A stretch of 64,000 bases of DNA from Dendrocalamus latiflorus (taxonomy: Eukaryota > Streptophyta > Magnoliopsida > Poales > Poaceae): assembly GCA_017311315.1 (NCBI GenBank), contig CM029658.1, positions 27,948,629 through 28,012,628 on the forward strand. Direction: 5' to 3'. A program made the translations under genes and the position numbers. This document shows, piece after piece, positions 43,520-55,420 of this stretch. Every line of letters begins with the position of its first letter. The first letter of the stretch is position 1. A model generated the notes under the pieces. That model saw only the letters and a list, made by a program, of their open reading frames with translations, was not told the DNA's origin and searched no databases.

Positions 43520-44430
43520 GCAGCTATTCTGACGGTTGGCTGGGCTTGCTAGCACAGGAGCGGCGGAGTTTCCTGCTGATTTTCTCTATACCTTTGCATC
43601 TCATCTCTAACATACTCAGCGATCTCCCCTCTAAGGGATGCCTTAATCTCCCCCTATAGCCATACCTCGCGCTTGGCTTTGGCTCTCTTTCTACTCCGGT
43701 ACGCTTTGGAGTCCTTTGAGAAACTATGTTTCCATAGAACATAAAGACCAAGACCTCTTGTGTGACCCGGTTGCTCCTTGTTTCCCAAGGTTGTGGAGAG
43801 TATATTTCTCTCCCTGACTGCCTAGAATGAGCCTTGGGAAGATTCTACACTTAGCACTTCCTACAAGAGCCCGACATATCTTTTCTCTTCCTATGAAATT
43901 ATATAGTAATTATAAACTAGACAGATTGACATCTTACCAGACGGTCGGACACTTCCTTGTTTGTGAGGTTTCGAAAGGAGATGGCCCCCGACGACAAGGT
44001 ATTACTTGATAAGCAGGCTCTTGAAGTTCTTCCACGCTTTGCACACTGCTAGCAATGCATATCATCGCACAGAGGCCTGGTGTTCTTCTGGGATCTCGAA
44101 CAATTGAAAAACTTTCATCACCAGGTCATTTTTCCAAACTTCGGTCACATTCTTCCACGAATCGAATGTGATCTCAATCTACTCTCATGCAACTATTCCA
44201 ACCATTCTCTGAAATGCGGACACTGCTCGATGAGGATTGAGAGGGGTGCTGGACGCATCGACATTCGTGATGGTAAATCGGAACTCGGACCTTTACGATA
44301 GTCCTCTTCCACGGCACTTGGATTTTTCAGATGACGGTGCATCACACACATCCAATGACAATGACGAAGAATGAGCGGACAACATCTTCCAAAGATAATA
44401 GAAGTAAGAAATTCTTAAGCCAATTCTTGG
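43520..44430 (-). pseudogene. TnpA-like Transposase_24 remnant, cluster copy 2
   Basis: Near-identical to 28600-29500, with the same internal deletion at about 44000 and the same GHTRGLGLYVLW and AEYVRDEMQRY-type sequence on the minus strand. Confidence 0.68.
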
Positions 44431-45009
44431 TGAATTTGGAATATGTTTCAAAAATCAATGTGCCAACTAAACCAGAATTGTTAGGAAATATAGGCGGTGC
44501 ATATAATATAATCAAAGTATATGTCTAGCAGCAAGTAAGTGACAACATCAATATGAAAACATGTAAATCTAGTATGTCATTTAAATAGGATAATACACTT
44601 GAAACATAGAACATGAAACAATTAAAACTAGCAAGAAGCTCATGTTTTAATGTGATTATTGCTCTCAGTTGTAGAGTTGCCCAAGATTCACTCTTGGCCT
44701 TCTCAATACTTTGTCTATACTCTTCACAAATTGGAAATGATTACCACAGTTCAGATTTTGAGCTCTAAAAAGTTTTCAACTAAACAATTCACAAATAAGG
44801 TCCCAACTCACAAGGAGACTACTTATTGCTAGTATAGACAAAGCATGATTACTGAATCTCAAAAACAACAAGGATTCCACTAATACTAAAATCAAGCTAT
44901 TGAGTATAGTGGTTACTAAGATCATAGAACCAAGTTGAATCAGCACAACCTGACAGTAACAAAGATGCCAGGGACCAAAAGGATAGTAAGATGTTCCAAC
45001 GGCGTTAGA
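44431..45009. other. Intron/5' region of TnpA copy 2
   Basis: Non-coding; parallels 29501-30059 with scattered substitutions. Confidence 0.5.
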
Positions 45010-45265
45010 GTGGGGAGTAGCGTTAGTACAGTGGGGACAAACCCTAGAGTGCTATATATATAGGGAATAATCACAGACGGTTCTAGTTAAGAACCATTTG
45101 TGATATTTATAATTACAGATGGTTCTAAAGTAAAACTACCTTTAATAAGAAAACATCATAGACAATTTTAAACATCACTAATGGTTTTAATTTAGAATCG
45201 TCTATGATGATAAATATCACAGACGGTTTTACTTTAAAAACCGTCTGTGATGTTCCCTACTCACA
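45010..45265 (-). promoter_or_regulatory. Presumed TnpA promoter with internal CACTA repeats, copy 2
   Basis: Same order as 30060-30345 on the minus strand: inverted CACAGACGG repeats, a TATATATAG element, then a leader with CTAGGGTTTG. Promoter activity is inferred. Confidence 0.48.
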
Positions 45266-45539
45266 TTCACATGTATAAAACATATTCTTATATACAAAAA
45301 TACAAATTCACGTATATATCACACTTTCTCATATACATAAATGCAAATTCACATATATATGACTTATTCTCATATACATAAGTGCAAATTCACATATATA
45401 TGACTCATTCACATTACATAAATGCAAATTCACATATATATCACACATTCTCATATACATATATAAAGGCAAATACAGAACATATGACAAATAAGCATTT
45501 CATTCATCATTCAACTTGCATATTTCCTTTAAAAATTAG

Positions 45540-46238
45540 CCCTTCATAATGATCGATGCACATATAGCTAGTTTCGTTACATAGTTTTTCCTCGACCCTT
45601 ATGTCATTTTTGAAAGGAGGCAACTCGTCGAATTGATTATATTCTTCCGCGTCCACTACATTCTCAACTCCGACAATTCTCCTTTTCTATGAAGAACTAC
45701 GTGGCGCTTCTTATTTGCCTGGTCAGTTACAAAGAACTTGAACAACATGGTTAGCGAGTATGAATGGTTCATCTTTGTATCCGACACGTTTGAAGTCCAC
45801 GGTAGTGACACCGTACTTATCGACCTTCACTTGTGGGAGATGGACCCAACGGCACTAAAACAAGGGGATCATAAAAAGCACATAGTCGAGCTCCCAAATC
45901 TGCCCTATGAACTCATAGTAGGAATTCCTCAACCCATTGGTGTTGAACGTATCTGTGCGGACACCACTGTTCTGGTTAGTTCACTTTACATCCTGAGCTT
46001 GCGTATAGAATGTGTAACCATTTATGTCTTATGCTTACCATGTCACAACTGTAAATGTTGGCCCTTTTGCTAACCTTGTCAGCATATCACTTGACGAGCC
46101 CCTAGCGGGTCGCTTCTTCAACCATTGGTTGAACCGACTGTTGTGTTGTCTCATGATCCAAACATCTGGCCACTCCAGATTCTATTGCCAAAGCACGTCC
46201 TTGTGCTGGTCGATATATGGGGACACTTTAGTCATGTG
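45540..46238 (-). pseudogene. TNP2 C-terminal fragment, cluster copy 2
   Basis: Minus-strand sequence matches the C-terminal part of TNP2 in copy 1 (30590-31318). It is cut after 46238, where copy 1 continues and this copy switches to unrelated sequence. The N-terminal and core regions are absent. Confidence 0.75.
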
Positions 46239-46885
46239 GATGGCAACATCAGCTGAGATGATTGGGAACATATGGTTCCGACAGATGGCGGCGCCATTCT
46301 GGCAAGCGACGGCGATAGCAAACGAAGGGGTTTCCAGCGAAGCGGAGTGGTGAATCTGGACAAACAGGCAGCGGCGAACGTGACGATGAGGACGCTGAGG
46401 TCAGTGGTGAAGCGACACAACTAGCAGTAAGGAATAAGCGACAACAGAGCTACAGGTCTCGGCAACGACACGAATCCAACGGCTTCCTAGCATCGTCGAG
46501 GTGATGGAGGGGTAGAGCTCAACAAGGTGAACTTAGGGGTGGGATCGACGTGGTCAAAAGGTCACTGGTAGTGGCAGAATTCCTCAACAAAGTTCAATGG
46601 CGAGGTAATGGCTTTGGCTTCAATTCAGTGACTCCAAGGTATGATCCAAGGTAGCGAACTAGGGCTTTTGTTGTGGCTTCTCGGGGTTGCGATTATGAGT
46701 CCCGGATGGTCCTTTTATCCATGAAAGAGGTAGAGTCCCGAGCGGAGACAATAGTGATGACATAATGGAGCAGAGTCACAGTGAGGAAGAAGAACAGTGC
46801 ATGACACGACTGACAAGCGGGGCCCACATGCTAGAGACATTGGCAAAAAGGTGAACGAGGCAACGACGCATGGCAAGCATCTCTA
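46239..46885. other. Unclassified segment, left half
   Basis: GC-moderate sequence of unknown origin. On the minus strand it has a TATA-like GGATAAAAGG near 46705-46722, followed by CCCTAGTTCGC, so it may be part of an LTR or gene promoter. It is separated by the Helitron at 46886-51345 from its probable right half at 51346-51725. Confidence 0.4.
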
Positions 46886-47127
46886 TCTCTACCCCTCTAT
46901 AATACACCAAAATTTCTTTACGAAATCCACCCCCCTCAACCACCCCACAGTCATGCCTAATCTAAGTCCACCCAGATTTGTGTACCAAAGTAATCCAACT
47001 TCATACAAATGAATGGCCTGGATCTCTCCTCAAGCCTTCTTCTCTTACTCATTGAAGATCCTAAGGCCAAAATCATCCGGATCATGCACATCATTGAACC
47101 CAGAACTGCTGGACGGCCTCCTCTTCC

Positions 47128-47440
47128 GCACCGCCTCCTCTTCCGCCCCTCACGCGCCGGCGCCTCCTCCTTTCCTCCCCATCCGTCACTGCCGCCTCCT
47201 TCCCTCCCCACCCCGCATCTCCTTCTCCCCATCCCGCACCGCCTCCTCTTCTGCCCCCCACGCGCCGGCGCCTCCTCCTTCCCTCCCCACCCGCCGCCGC
47301 CTCCTTCCCTTCCCACCCCGCATCTCCCTCTCCCCATCCAGCACCGCCTCCTCTTCCGCCCCCATGCGCCGGCGCCTCCTCCTTCCCTCCCAACCTGCCG
47401 CCGCCGCCTCCTTCCCTCCCCACCCCGCATCCAGCGACCG
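47128..47440. repeat. GC-rich tandem repeat of about 105-108 bp, with a distant copy
   Basis: Units start at about 47128, 47236 and 47341, each beginning GCACCGCCTCCTCTTC. Another partial unit lies at about 49444-49527 within the same Helitron. Long proline-rich frames across this region on both strands result from the composition. Confidence 0.85.
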
Positions 47441-47451
47441 GCGTCTGTGCC

Positions 47452-48599
47452 ATGCTGCGTCACTTGAGATCGACCGCGGCGAGCGCTTCCAGCCATTCGC
47501 CGCTGCCGCCTCCTTCGCCCGCACCAACGGAAGACGACAACGAGGAGAACGCGAGGGCCATCGCCGTCTCCGACCAGAGGACCATATATCTGGTCCGCCC
47601 CTCCTCCACCCCTTCCTCTCCAATCTCCCGATCTGGTTCGTGCTTCCCCGAAGCAAGCACTGGTGTTTTTGACTGACTACGGGTGTATGAACTGCAGGTG
47701 AACATGTTCATAGCCAACACGGTGGAATTCCTTAACTCGTTCGCTGCGGTCTGCAATGACAAGCTCGCGCTTCTCCACAAGTTAAAAGAAGTCCAAAATT
47801 TCCTGAATTCGGGGAGAATGCTAGAGCCACTTGTGCTTGTGTATATGTTCAAGGATTGACATCGCTAGAGGACTTCAGGTTGGTTCTTAGGCGCATTAGA
47901 GAAGTATGTGAATTTTGTTAGGAAAAGATTTTTGGAAATCTATTTGGGGAAATAGCAGGCTACTGTAGAAGTACAAATTTTCTGCTGACTTCATGTTATA
48001 CGCTGGGAGGATTTTTTTTGGAGTGTTTACTAAATGTGAGGAACTTACTTGCGCAACCCGTGTCGTGTTCTCGTGTGGCTTAAAAATACCTGGAGGATGT
48101 TAGAGAACTCATGCTGTAAAAGGTGTTGTTTTTATTTCCATGGATTGTGTTAACATACTTTGAGTTGGGTTTTTTGATGGATAACTTCATTGTGGTGGTA
48201 GTCTTACAATTCAGACCTGACATTTTTTCGGTAGCAGTTCGCCTAGAGCTTTAGCTGAAACGAATATTTTGAAGTAGCATTGACCTCATGACTAGACTTC
48301 CTGCAGAAATAGTACACAACAAATCGGCAATGCTTTGCTTACGTCATTTCTTGTTTCTAAAATCTGCGTACAACAATACATAACCTAATGATTTTGTGTG
48401 CCTATGCTGATAAAACTATGGACTGTCCATTTTGCAGGAAAATAGTTAAATTAGACTCTTCTCTTACCCTTCTGGAAACAAAGCTGCATAGTATTGGTGA
48501 CACTAATGCATTGGGACATTCTACAAGCCAAAAGGCACAATAATGTTTCACACATGAAGAAAGATTTGATCCTGCAAATTTATTCGGTGAATCCTCTAG
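47452..48599 (+). pseudogene. CCDC53/WASHC3-like gene fragment (three exons) captured by the Helitron
   Basis: Exon 1 (about 47452-47592) ends DQRTIYL; exon 2 (47698-47780) encodes VNMFIANTVEFLNSFAAV then CNDKLALLHK; exon 3 (48438-48599) starts KIVKLDSSLTLLETKLHSI. All junctions have GT-AG signals and keep phase. The spliced order aligns with the conserved core of CCDC53 (DUF2360), where a RT-x-FLN, HTVxFLNRFSxVCEEKL and coiled-coil pattern occurs. In other eukaryotes that protein is a WASH-complex subunit acting on endosomal actin. A TAA at 48541-48543 interrupts exon 3, although similarity-like coding (HEERFDPANLFGES) continues to a donor at 48600. It may be transcribed but is probably a pseudogene. 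Confidence 0.65.
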
Positions 48600-49440
48600 G
48601 TGAGTCTGTCTCCTCAATGCTATTCATACATTCAAATATTTTTGTGCACCCACATATTGGCATATTCTAATAGGACTCATACTCAATAAGGTGACATTTC
48701 AATTGCAGTTTTCTTATGTTTCTGAACAGTTGTACACTATAAACATTAAACAAGAGCATTGGGCCATGGAAACTGTGAAAATGTGCTTAACCATGTCATA
48801 TCATTCTGACAGCTCATTGATGTACATTCTTCTTTGGAAAACAGTTTTCCCTCATTCAACTTTTGCAAGTCTTGTTTTTTCCCCTTTATCCATGTTCATA
48901 GTGCTGCTGTTGTTTATAAATGGGAGGAAATGTTTTGCTTTTATTTTGTGAAAAAGTCACGGATTAACTTTTATCATAATCTATCACCTTTTTGTTTGCT
49001 TTAATTAGCTCAATCATAATCAAATACTTCTGATTCAAATCATGCATTTCATAATGAGTCATGCCACAGCAATAACTATCTGATGTAGTAATTGTTCAAT
49101 TGCCCCATTCCATGTCTTTGCTATTCTTGTCCAAATACAAGTTCCTAAAATACATGAGTATCAGACTATGTTAAAAATTAGAATACCATATTTTCCTGCT
49201 TCTTTGCTGTGTTATGTGCTATCTGCAATATGCACTTCTGCAATGCAATCATGGCTCCTTTTTGTGTATAGGAGGATCTTGAGTTGATAAGATCTGTGTA
49301 CCAAACCTGCTTCGGATTTGTGTCATCTATTTGTGTGCTGTTAATGTCTCCTATGCACGTCCAGTTCTTGAAATATTCATCACTTTGGATGGATTTTTTT
49401 GTTTGATATATCATGCAATAACTTCTAAAGATAATCTCCT
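48600..49440. other. Helitron interior, intron-like sequence
   Basis: AT-rich sequence after the CCDC53-like exon 3, probably captured intron. No further exon was recognised. Confidence 0.4.
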
Positions 49441-49532
49441 TCTCCCCATCCCGCACCGCCTCCTCTTCCGCCCCCCACGTGCCGGCGCCTCCTCTTTCCT
49501 CCTTTTCCTTCCCTCCCCACGCGCCGTCTCCT

Positions 49533-49755
49533 AGGAATCGGAGACCTCTGAAGAGGAGGAAGAGGAGGAGGGGGGCGAGTCATCAGAGTCCATGTCTGAC
49601 AAGGCGCCGTCACCAAAGCCTGATCCAAAGCGCGACTCGTGGGGCCCGTAGATAAAGGGGCTGATTAGGTTGGTGGAGCCGGCTGACGACGAGATCCTAC
49701 GGACGGACGAGGAGGCCGGCGCCGCTGCGGCGTCGGCGTCGGCGGCGGAGGACAT
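49533..49755 (-). pseudogene. Captured first-exon-like fragment of an unrecognised gene
   Basis: A minus-strand ATG at 49755-49753 opens an alanine/serine-rich peptide containing STNLISPFIYGPHESRFGSG and an acidic serine tail with DMDSDDSPPSSSSS. Composition and codon use are those of a real grass first exon. I do not recognise the family. It abuts the GC-rich repeat copy at 49444-49527. Confidence 0.45.
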
Positions 49756-50329
49756 GGTGAGGACGTCAAGGTTGTTTAAATAAACAAGTTTATTCATTTT
49801 ATTCTTGCACGTCATGGAAGATTGGTCTTATGCTTCTGCAGTTCTGCTACTATCTTATACCTTGATAGCATTCTACTCTGGATCCCCACGTCATGGAAAA
49901 TTCCCTCGCAAATTTATTCATTTTATTCTTCCTCGTCACGGAATATGATTTTGTGTTGGCTACTAGCTGGACGAAGCATGCTTGTAGCAGTGTTTACTTA
50001 TGGTGGATATTGTTTGGTACATGCGCTCTCTCTCTCTCTCTCTCTGAAATTATAGATTTGATGTGAACTCTTTTGAGTCCTGATTGTGGCAATTGCTTGA
50101 GGATCTAAGTTTTGTGAATGGTTCAGTAGTATTTGGCGCTTCTGAAAATCAAGCTAGGAACTGTTAAGCTAGAAGAATGTCTAGCTAAGCTATACAATGC
50201 AGTTAATCTGTTAACACTTCATTTGTAACCTTATTGTTCTTGTTTATTTAATTTCAAATTCCATGGTATTTTTTAGGGAATTTTATCACTTTTTTGTTCC
50301 ACTACACTAATGAATTTTCATTCCATTAG
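49756..50329. other. Helitron interior, no gene recognised
   Basis: AT-rich sequence with a short CT microsatellite near 50027-50044. It probably represents captured intron or UTR sequence. Confidence 0.4.
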
Positions 50330-50395
50330 ATATCTAGGTGAAAACAACTTCAGTGGACGTCTGCCTTCTGAAATCGTTCATTCATCACTTGGTTT
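50330..50395 (+). pseudogene. Captured leucine-rich-repeat exon
   Basis: A 66-bp exon between acceptor CCATTAG and donor GTAAGT encodes YLGENNFSGRLPSEIVHSSL. This fits one plant LRR unit (LxxNNFSGxLPxEI), as encoded by single short exons in LRR receptor kinases and related proteins. No neighbouring LRR exons were found, so it is a fragment. Confidence 0.6.
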
Positions 50396-51213
50396 GTAAG
50401 TCTATTGTTCATTTCTTTTAATTGCTTTTTGCACTGGTTATTCATTTCTTTTAATTGCTTTTTGCACTGGTTGATGTAACCTGTGCTTTTGCAACATTCT
50501 AAACTCACAGTCAAGGATTATATATGTTATACATCTATTTTTCAGACTAATGAAAGAAAGAGAGTGATGAATAACTTGGTTCAATGCATTAGCAAGCTAT
50601 TTGGAGGATCTAAGTTCTAAAACAAAAGGCCTTCTGTTCTGAGATAGTTTGTCTCCTTTCATCTGGTTTGAGTAGCTGCTGAATGATTATGGGAGCTTCT
50701 CCTCCGTGTGGGTTGTTAGGAGGGATTGTTTTAATACTATGATGGACACAATATCTATCTGTGATGGAAATTGGGAGGTGGTTTTGGCCTACAGTCTAAA
50801 ACTACTACTTTGTTTTACAAGTTTTCTTTATTGGCAATGTCACATGTCTCCATATATTAAAAAAATACAGTCAAGTATGTGCTGTAAGCTGCATTATATT
50901 ATGCATCACAATCCCTTCTGAAAGAAATTATAAAGATTTTTTTATTTTCTTAAGATTTTTGACCATTTTGCTAATGGCTTGAAATTACGCTAACTATTGG
51001 GTCCTTGGTATGCTGTTCTCCAGAGACAACATTGGCATTACTTCGGCATCCAAATTGCTGTATCTCAGCTTACTCATCAGTAAGCACACTTTGTCCTTCA
51101 ATTTATATTTGTCAGTTTATGCAGCAGATTGCAGTTTATCTCTTGCTTCCTTCCAAATGTATGATTACAGAACTAATGTAACATTAATCCTGCAGTAGAA
51201 TGTTGTGCAGCTT
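50396..51213. other. Helitron interior up to the shared 3' end
   Basis: No domain recognised. A direct duplication TTCATTTCTTTTAATTGCTTTTTGCACTGGTT-like (about 50410-50470) shows local slippage. Confidence 0.45.
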
Positions 51214-51345
51214 TATGTGACAAAAATATTTGGTTATACAATATATGAGACGTGAATCTTAATGAATCTGATTGTTCGTTTTATTTTTTACAAATTTTAT
51301 CTTGTTTTGTATTTTACCGTAGCGTTAACACGGGCACACTACTAG

Positions 51346-51725
51346 TATACAACAATTTATAAAACAAGCTGACGTCGAGCTTCCATTCAAGATCGAGCCC
51401 AGCGATTTTATTCTATTGACATTAAGGAGACTGTTAAATCTCCGTGACTTGCAACGGATAAAAAAAATCACATTAGCCAAAACATCGAGTCATCGTCTGT
51501 CGGCTCGACCTACTTTGTGGCCTCAGCTACGCCGCTGAGCTCCGCCCTTGCCGACGTTGTACCTCTGTCATCATACTCAGTCTACACCATGCCATCGGCT
51601 CCGTCCATACCCAATCGAATTTTTGAGACGACGGGGAGGTTTTCGAGAAAAATTAATTTATTTGTTTGTTGAAGGTGGTTTTTTTTTGTTAGAGTTTATT
51701 TAGAGTTGCTAAAGGGGAGAGCAAC
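51346..51725. other. Unclassified segment, right half
   Basis: Probably continuous with 46239-46885 before the Helitron inserted between A and T. Ends where repeat block A begins (ACTTTAAAGG). No gene is recognised. Confidence 0.4.
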
Positions 51726-54118
51726 TTTAAAGGCCATGTTCCATGTATACAACAGCTGATTAAGGTGTATAAACAGTGTTGACCCATTCTTAAATTGGAG
51801 CAAACTACTATCTCTCTCTAAACCTAACTAGCTAGATCTAATTAAAAACCTAGCTATTGTCTCTCTATTATAAGGTATATAAGTTATTAGAAGCAAATAC
51901 TAATCTCTAATCACTAAAAACAAATCGATTTACAAGCAAGATCTTCAAGCGATATGTTCTCACCAAACTCCCGAAACCCATCTGCCTCCTTCAATGCAGA
52001 GCAATGAAAACAGATCTATTGAAACCACGCCTGCTATTTAATAGTGCAGCGTATCCCAGATGGTTCCTACCACAAATCGTCTGTGATATAACACTATCAC
52101 AGATAGTTTTTATTAGTAACCGTCTGTGATAATTCACAGATAGTTATTCATACAAACCGTCTGTGATGAATAATTGCCTGTGAATTATCACAGATGGTTA
52201 TTACTAAGAACTATCTATAATGTCTTTCGCGATCACAGACAGTTCGTATAAATAACCGTCTGTAAAAATATCATAGATGGTTATTCGTATGAATCGTCTG
52301 TGATAGATGCGTCTCACAGACGGTACACTGTCACGCTTACAAAATAGTCTGTGATAATTATAGCACGGACAATTCTCTATAAACTGTCAATGATGTAGCC
52401 GTCCAATATAGCATCTTTTGTAATAGTGGGTATTCTTTTTTATTACTCCATCCATTTCCAAATACACGTCATTCTAGCTTTCAAATTTTGTTATTTAATA
52501 CATGTCATTCTACACTTTCGAGGTAAGTTTTTATCATGTTTTCCTTTACATAAGCCTTTTATTCATATTTTCAAGTTCATAACTGCAGACTAGAGCCGAC
52601 ACAATACAATATCTAAGAGCAATAAGTGACCAAATAAAGTTGGGCAAGAAATATCGTGGTTTGGCCTACTACATTAATACGACTGAGCAATCCAGCACAC
52701 TATGTCCACTACAGTACAGGCAAGAAATATCATCGTTTGGCCTACTATATTAATTGTATAGGTTTTGGCCTGCTACATTTGTCATCATAGATCGTCTGAC
52801 CATTTGAGTTGTGGAAAAATGTATCCTACTAGCCACGTAGGCGTGGCGTGGCGCCACGCCACGCCAGTTACTGTGTGAACAGAAGTAAAAGAGGCGAAAA
52901 TTCGCAGAAAAAAGAAAGCGTAGGGCTTTTTTGCAAAAAATTGAGGGCCTTTTCGCAATAAAAGGAGAGTGGAGGGGCTTTTTCGCAAAACAAATCGAGG
53001 GTCTTTTCGGAAGAAATAAGGGCCTGTTCGTAATTATGAGAAACCACGGGTCGTTACCCAGCAAAAAAAGTGTGTAGGGGCTTTTTCGCAAGAATCCAGG
53101 GACCTTTCTGTGAAAACCAGGGACCTAAATGTAATTACCAAATCTTTACAAACTGTTTCACGGGGCTGACATATGGATGGCTTCTCTTGCCAGAGAATCC
53201 CCCGTTCATAATATATATAGTATATGGCCTACAACAGTACATGTTGTTTTACACTTTCCAGGTAAGTTTTTATCATTGTTTCCTTTGTATACTCTTTCAT
53301 TCAAATTTCCAATGTTATTTTCAGCTACAGACAACATTTAAGAGCTATAAGCGACCAATAAAGGAGAGCAAGATATTCTTTTATAGACATGCCTTGGTTG
53401 TTATGTAAAATCATAAAATAATATCTATTCAGGAACGAGGGAGTACGATCAACGTTCACGTATACGACTGAGCAATCCAACACACACTGTCTATCACAGT
53501 ATAGGCAAGAAATATCATAGATTGGCCTACTACATTAGTTGTCTAGATCGCCTGACCATTTGAGCTGTGGCAAAAAGTATCCCGTATGACCAATCACTTC
53601 GAAACTCACCTATTTACTTGGTTAAGTCCTAACCAAGACAAACATCAAAAAAAAAATTTACGGCTCTCTAGGAAGAGTTATTTGCAGAAATAGTCTTGAT
53701 GTTTTTTTTTTTGTAAAAATAGCCGTTTAAATGAAGTTGGGCAGTCAGGGAGCACGCTAGGGTGCCTAACGTGGTTGGGAGCGCGCCAGGGCGCCTGGCG
53801 TGCTCCCCGGCTACCCTAGGCACTATAACAGCACTGTAGTAATTTTTAGGAAATCCATTGAAGCCAAATAAGTTCTAAAATTTATAAAATTTTTTGTGGA
53901 ACCTTCAGACAAAGTTTGCTTGTTTGTGTATTTGTTTTATAAATTTAACCTTTCTAGTTTTTCCTCTAAAATTCATTTAATTATACTACTTGTAGCAAAT
54001 TTTTTGGAACAATCCAGAATGGATAAAATTATGGAACCTTTCACAAGCAAGTACACTGTGTCCGGAGGGTTCACAAAGAATTTCATAAATTTTGGAGCTC
54101 ATTTGATATATCTAAAAA
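51726..54118. repeat. Dispersed repeat block A, copy 2
   Basis: Matches 37456-39480 closely, including the CACTA subterminal array ending at 52429. It differs by the 392-bp insertion at 52829-53220. After GGAGCTCA (about 54100) the two copies diverge; this one continues to AAATATATTTTGTAGTAGG, which resembles a CACTA terminus, and then the Transposase_24 gene. Confidence 0.8.
52829..53220 (-). mobile_element. Helitron-like insertion of 392 bp, verified by an empty site
   Basis: Block A copy 1 reads CCTA/TATGGCC at 38611-38620; here the same point is split by 392 bp. Read on the minus strand, the insert ends with a perfect GC-rich palindrome (GGCGTGGCGTGG and its inverse), then TACGTGG and CTAG followed by T: a Helitron 3' end. 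Its other end reads ACTATATATATTATGAAC, similar to Helitron 5' ends but without a clear TC. An extra TA at the junction also allows a TA target duplication, but no terminal inverted repeat supports a mariner-type element. The interior has many TTTTTCGCAA words and no gene. Confidence 0.65.
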
Positions 54119-54139
54119 TTCCTAGAAAAAATATATTTT

Positions 54140-55420
54140 GTAGTAGGATTGGACGCGCAACTATTCGGACGGTTAGGCGGGCTAGCTAGCACAGGAGCAG
54201 CAGCGGCCTACTGATTTTCTATAAATCTCCGCATCTCATCTCTGACATAATCAGCCAGCTCCTCTCTAAGAGATGCCTTGATCTCTTCTCGTAGCCGTGC
54301 CTCACGCTCATCTTTGGTTCTCTTCCTACTCCTATACAATTCGGAGTCATTTTCGAAACCATGTTTCCAAGGAACGTAAAGCCCAAGGCCTCTCGTACGA
54401 CCCGGGTGCTCCTTGGTTCCCAGGGCCGCAGAGAGTATATCTTTCTCCCTTGTTCCCTGGAATGATCCCTGGGAAAATTCAATACTCAGCGCTTCCTACA
54501 AGAGCACGACATGTCATTTCACTTCCTACAAAGTTGTGGAGTAATTACAAGCTACATAGTTCAATTGATATCTTACCAGGCGGTGGGACACTTTCTGGTT
54601 TGCAGGGTTTCGAAACGAGACGTCCCCCGATATCATTGTAGATGACCTTGCTCTAATCCAATTTCGAGCGCGGTCATCCGGGATATTGGCAAATGGCGGG
54701 GCGGTGTCCTGCAGGACTGCATGTTCGTCCTCCATCCTCCACTGCGGGATTTTACCCATATACCAAATTGAGCCAAGTCTGTGGGGGTGTGTGTTTTTTG
54801 CCTGGAGGGCCTTGTGCGCCGCACTTGCACTTTTGAAATCTTCGGTCGTTTTCATCGCCTTGAACTCTTCCCATTGTGGTTCCATGAATGGGTATTTATG
54901 AAAGGGTGTTTCATCCTTCTCCATGTAGTTCTTGACAAGCGTGCTCTTGAATTTCTTCCATGCTTTGAACGCCGCTAGCAAGGCTTGTCGTTGCACGGCG
55001 TCTTAGTGTTCTTCTGGGATCTCGACCGATGCAAAAATTTCTGTCAGCAGCTCACGTTTTCGAGTCCTGGGCACGCTCTTCCATGAATCCAATGTGATCT
55101 CAATTCGTTCTCGTGCAACTATTTCGATCATTCTTCTGAATGCGCATATTGCTCGGCGAAGAAGGAGAGGGGTCCCAGATCCATCGACCTCTGTGATGGT
55201 AAATCGGCCCTCAGGCTTTTTCGATAGCCCTCTTCCTTGGCGTTTTGATTTTGGAGCAGATGCATCTGGCGATGATGTTGAAGAATGCGCAAATGACATG
55301 TTGGCCTTCTCATATATGAAAATTGTGCGGTATAAGCACATACTTAAGTATGCATGTAATATATGCATCTGGATATGTATGCTGTAATAATTGTGGTGAT
55401 CATGCAATCATAATAAGAAC
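54140..55420 (-). pseudogene. TnpA-like Transposase_24 gene, cluster copy 3 (most complete)
   Basis: Minus-strand order: an N-terminal piece with SKKPEGRFTITEVDGSG (about 55230), then LDSWKSVPRTRKRELL. The Transposase_24 core follows, with FKAWKKFKSTLVKNYMEK, FHKYPFMEPQWEEFKAM and ARNWIRARS (54996-54650). A GRTRGLGFTF-like piece and a charged helix run to about 54160. Unlike copies 1 and 2 the core is not deleted. Frame breaks occur near 55000 and 54490, so it is still a pseudogene or needs introns I cannot place. The protein family binds CACTA subterminal repeats. Confidence 0.75.

Larger units (their letters stand above)
46886..51345 (+). mobile_element. Non-autonomous Helitron carrying several gene fragments (about 4.5 kb)
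   Basis: The right end (hairpin CCGT..ACACGGG, then CTAG at 51342-51345 and host T) is nearly identical to the terminus of the RepHel Helitron at 17438. The left end is proposed at TCTCTACCCCTC (46886), preceded by A; TCTCTATC at 46880 is the alternative. There is no target duplication and no transposase gene. Cargo includes a GC-rich tandem array, three exons of a CCDC53-like gene, an unrecognised minus-strand exon and a leucine-rich-repeat exon. Such multi-gene capture is characteristic of grass Helitrons. Confidence 0.8.

Noticed and set aside
51346..51725. Continuation of TNP2 copy 2 on the far side of the Helitron
   Set aside because: The sequence after 51345 does not resume TNP2; the break at 46238 is a separate event from the Helitron insertion.
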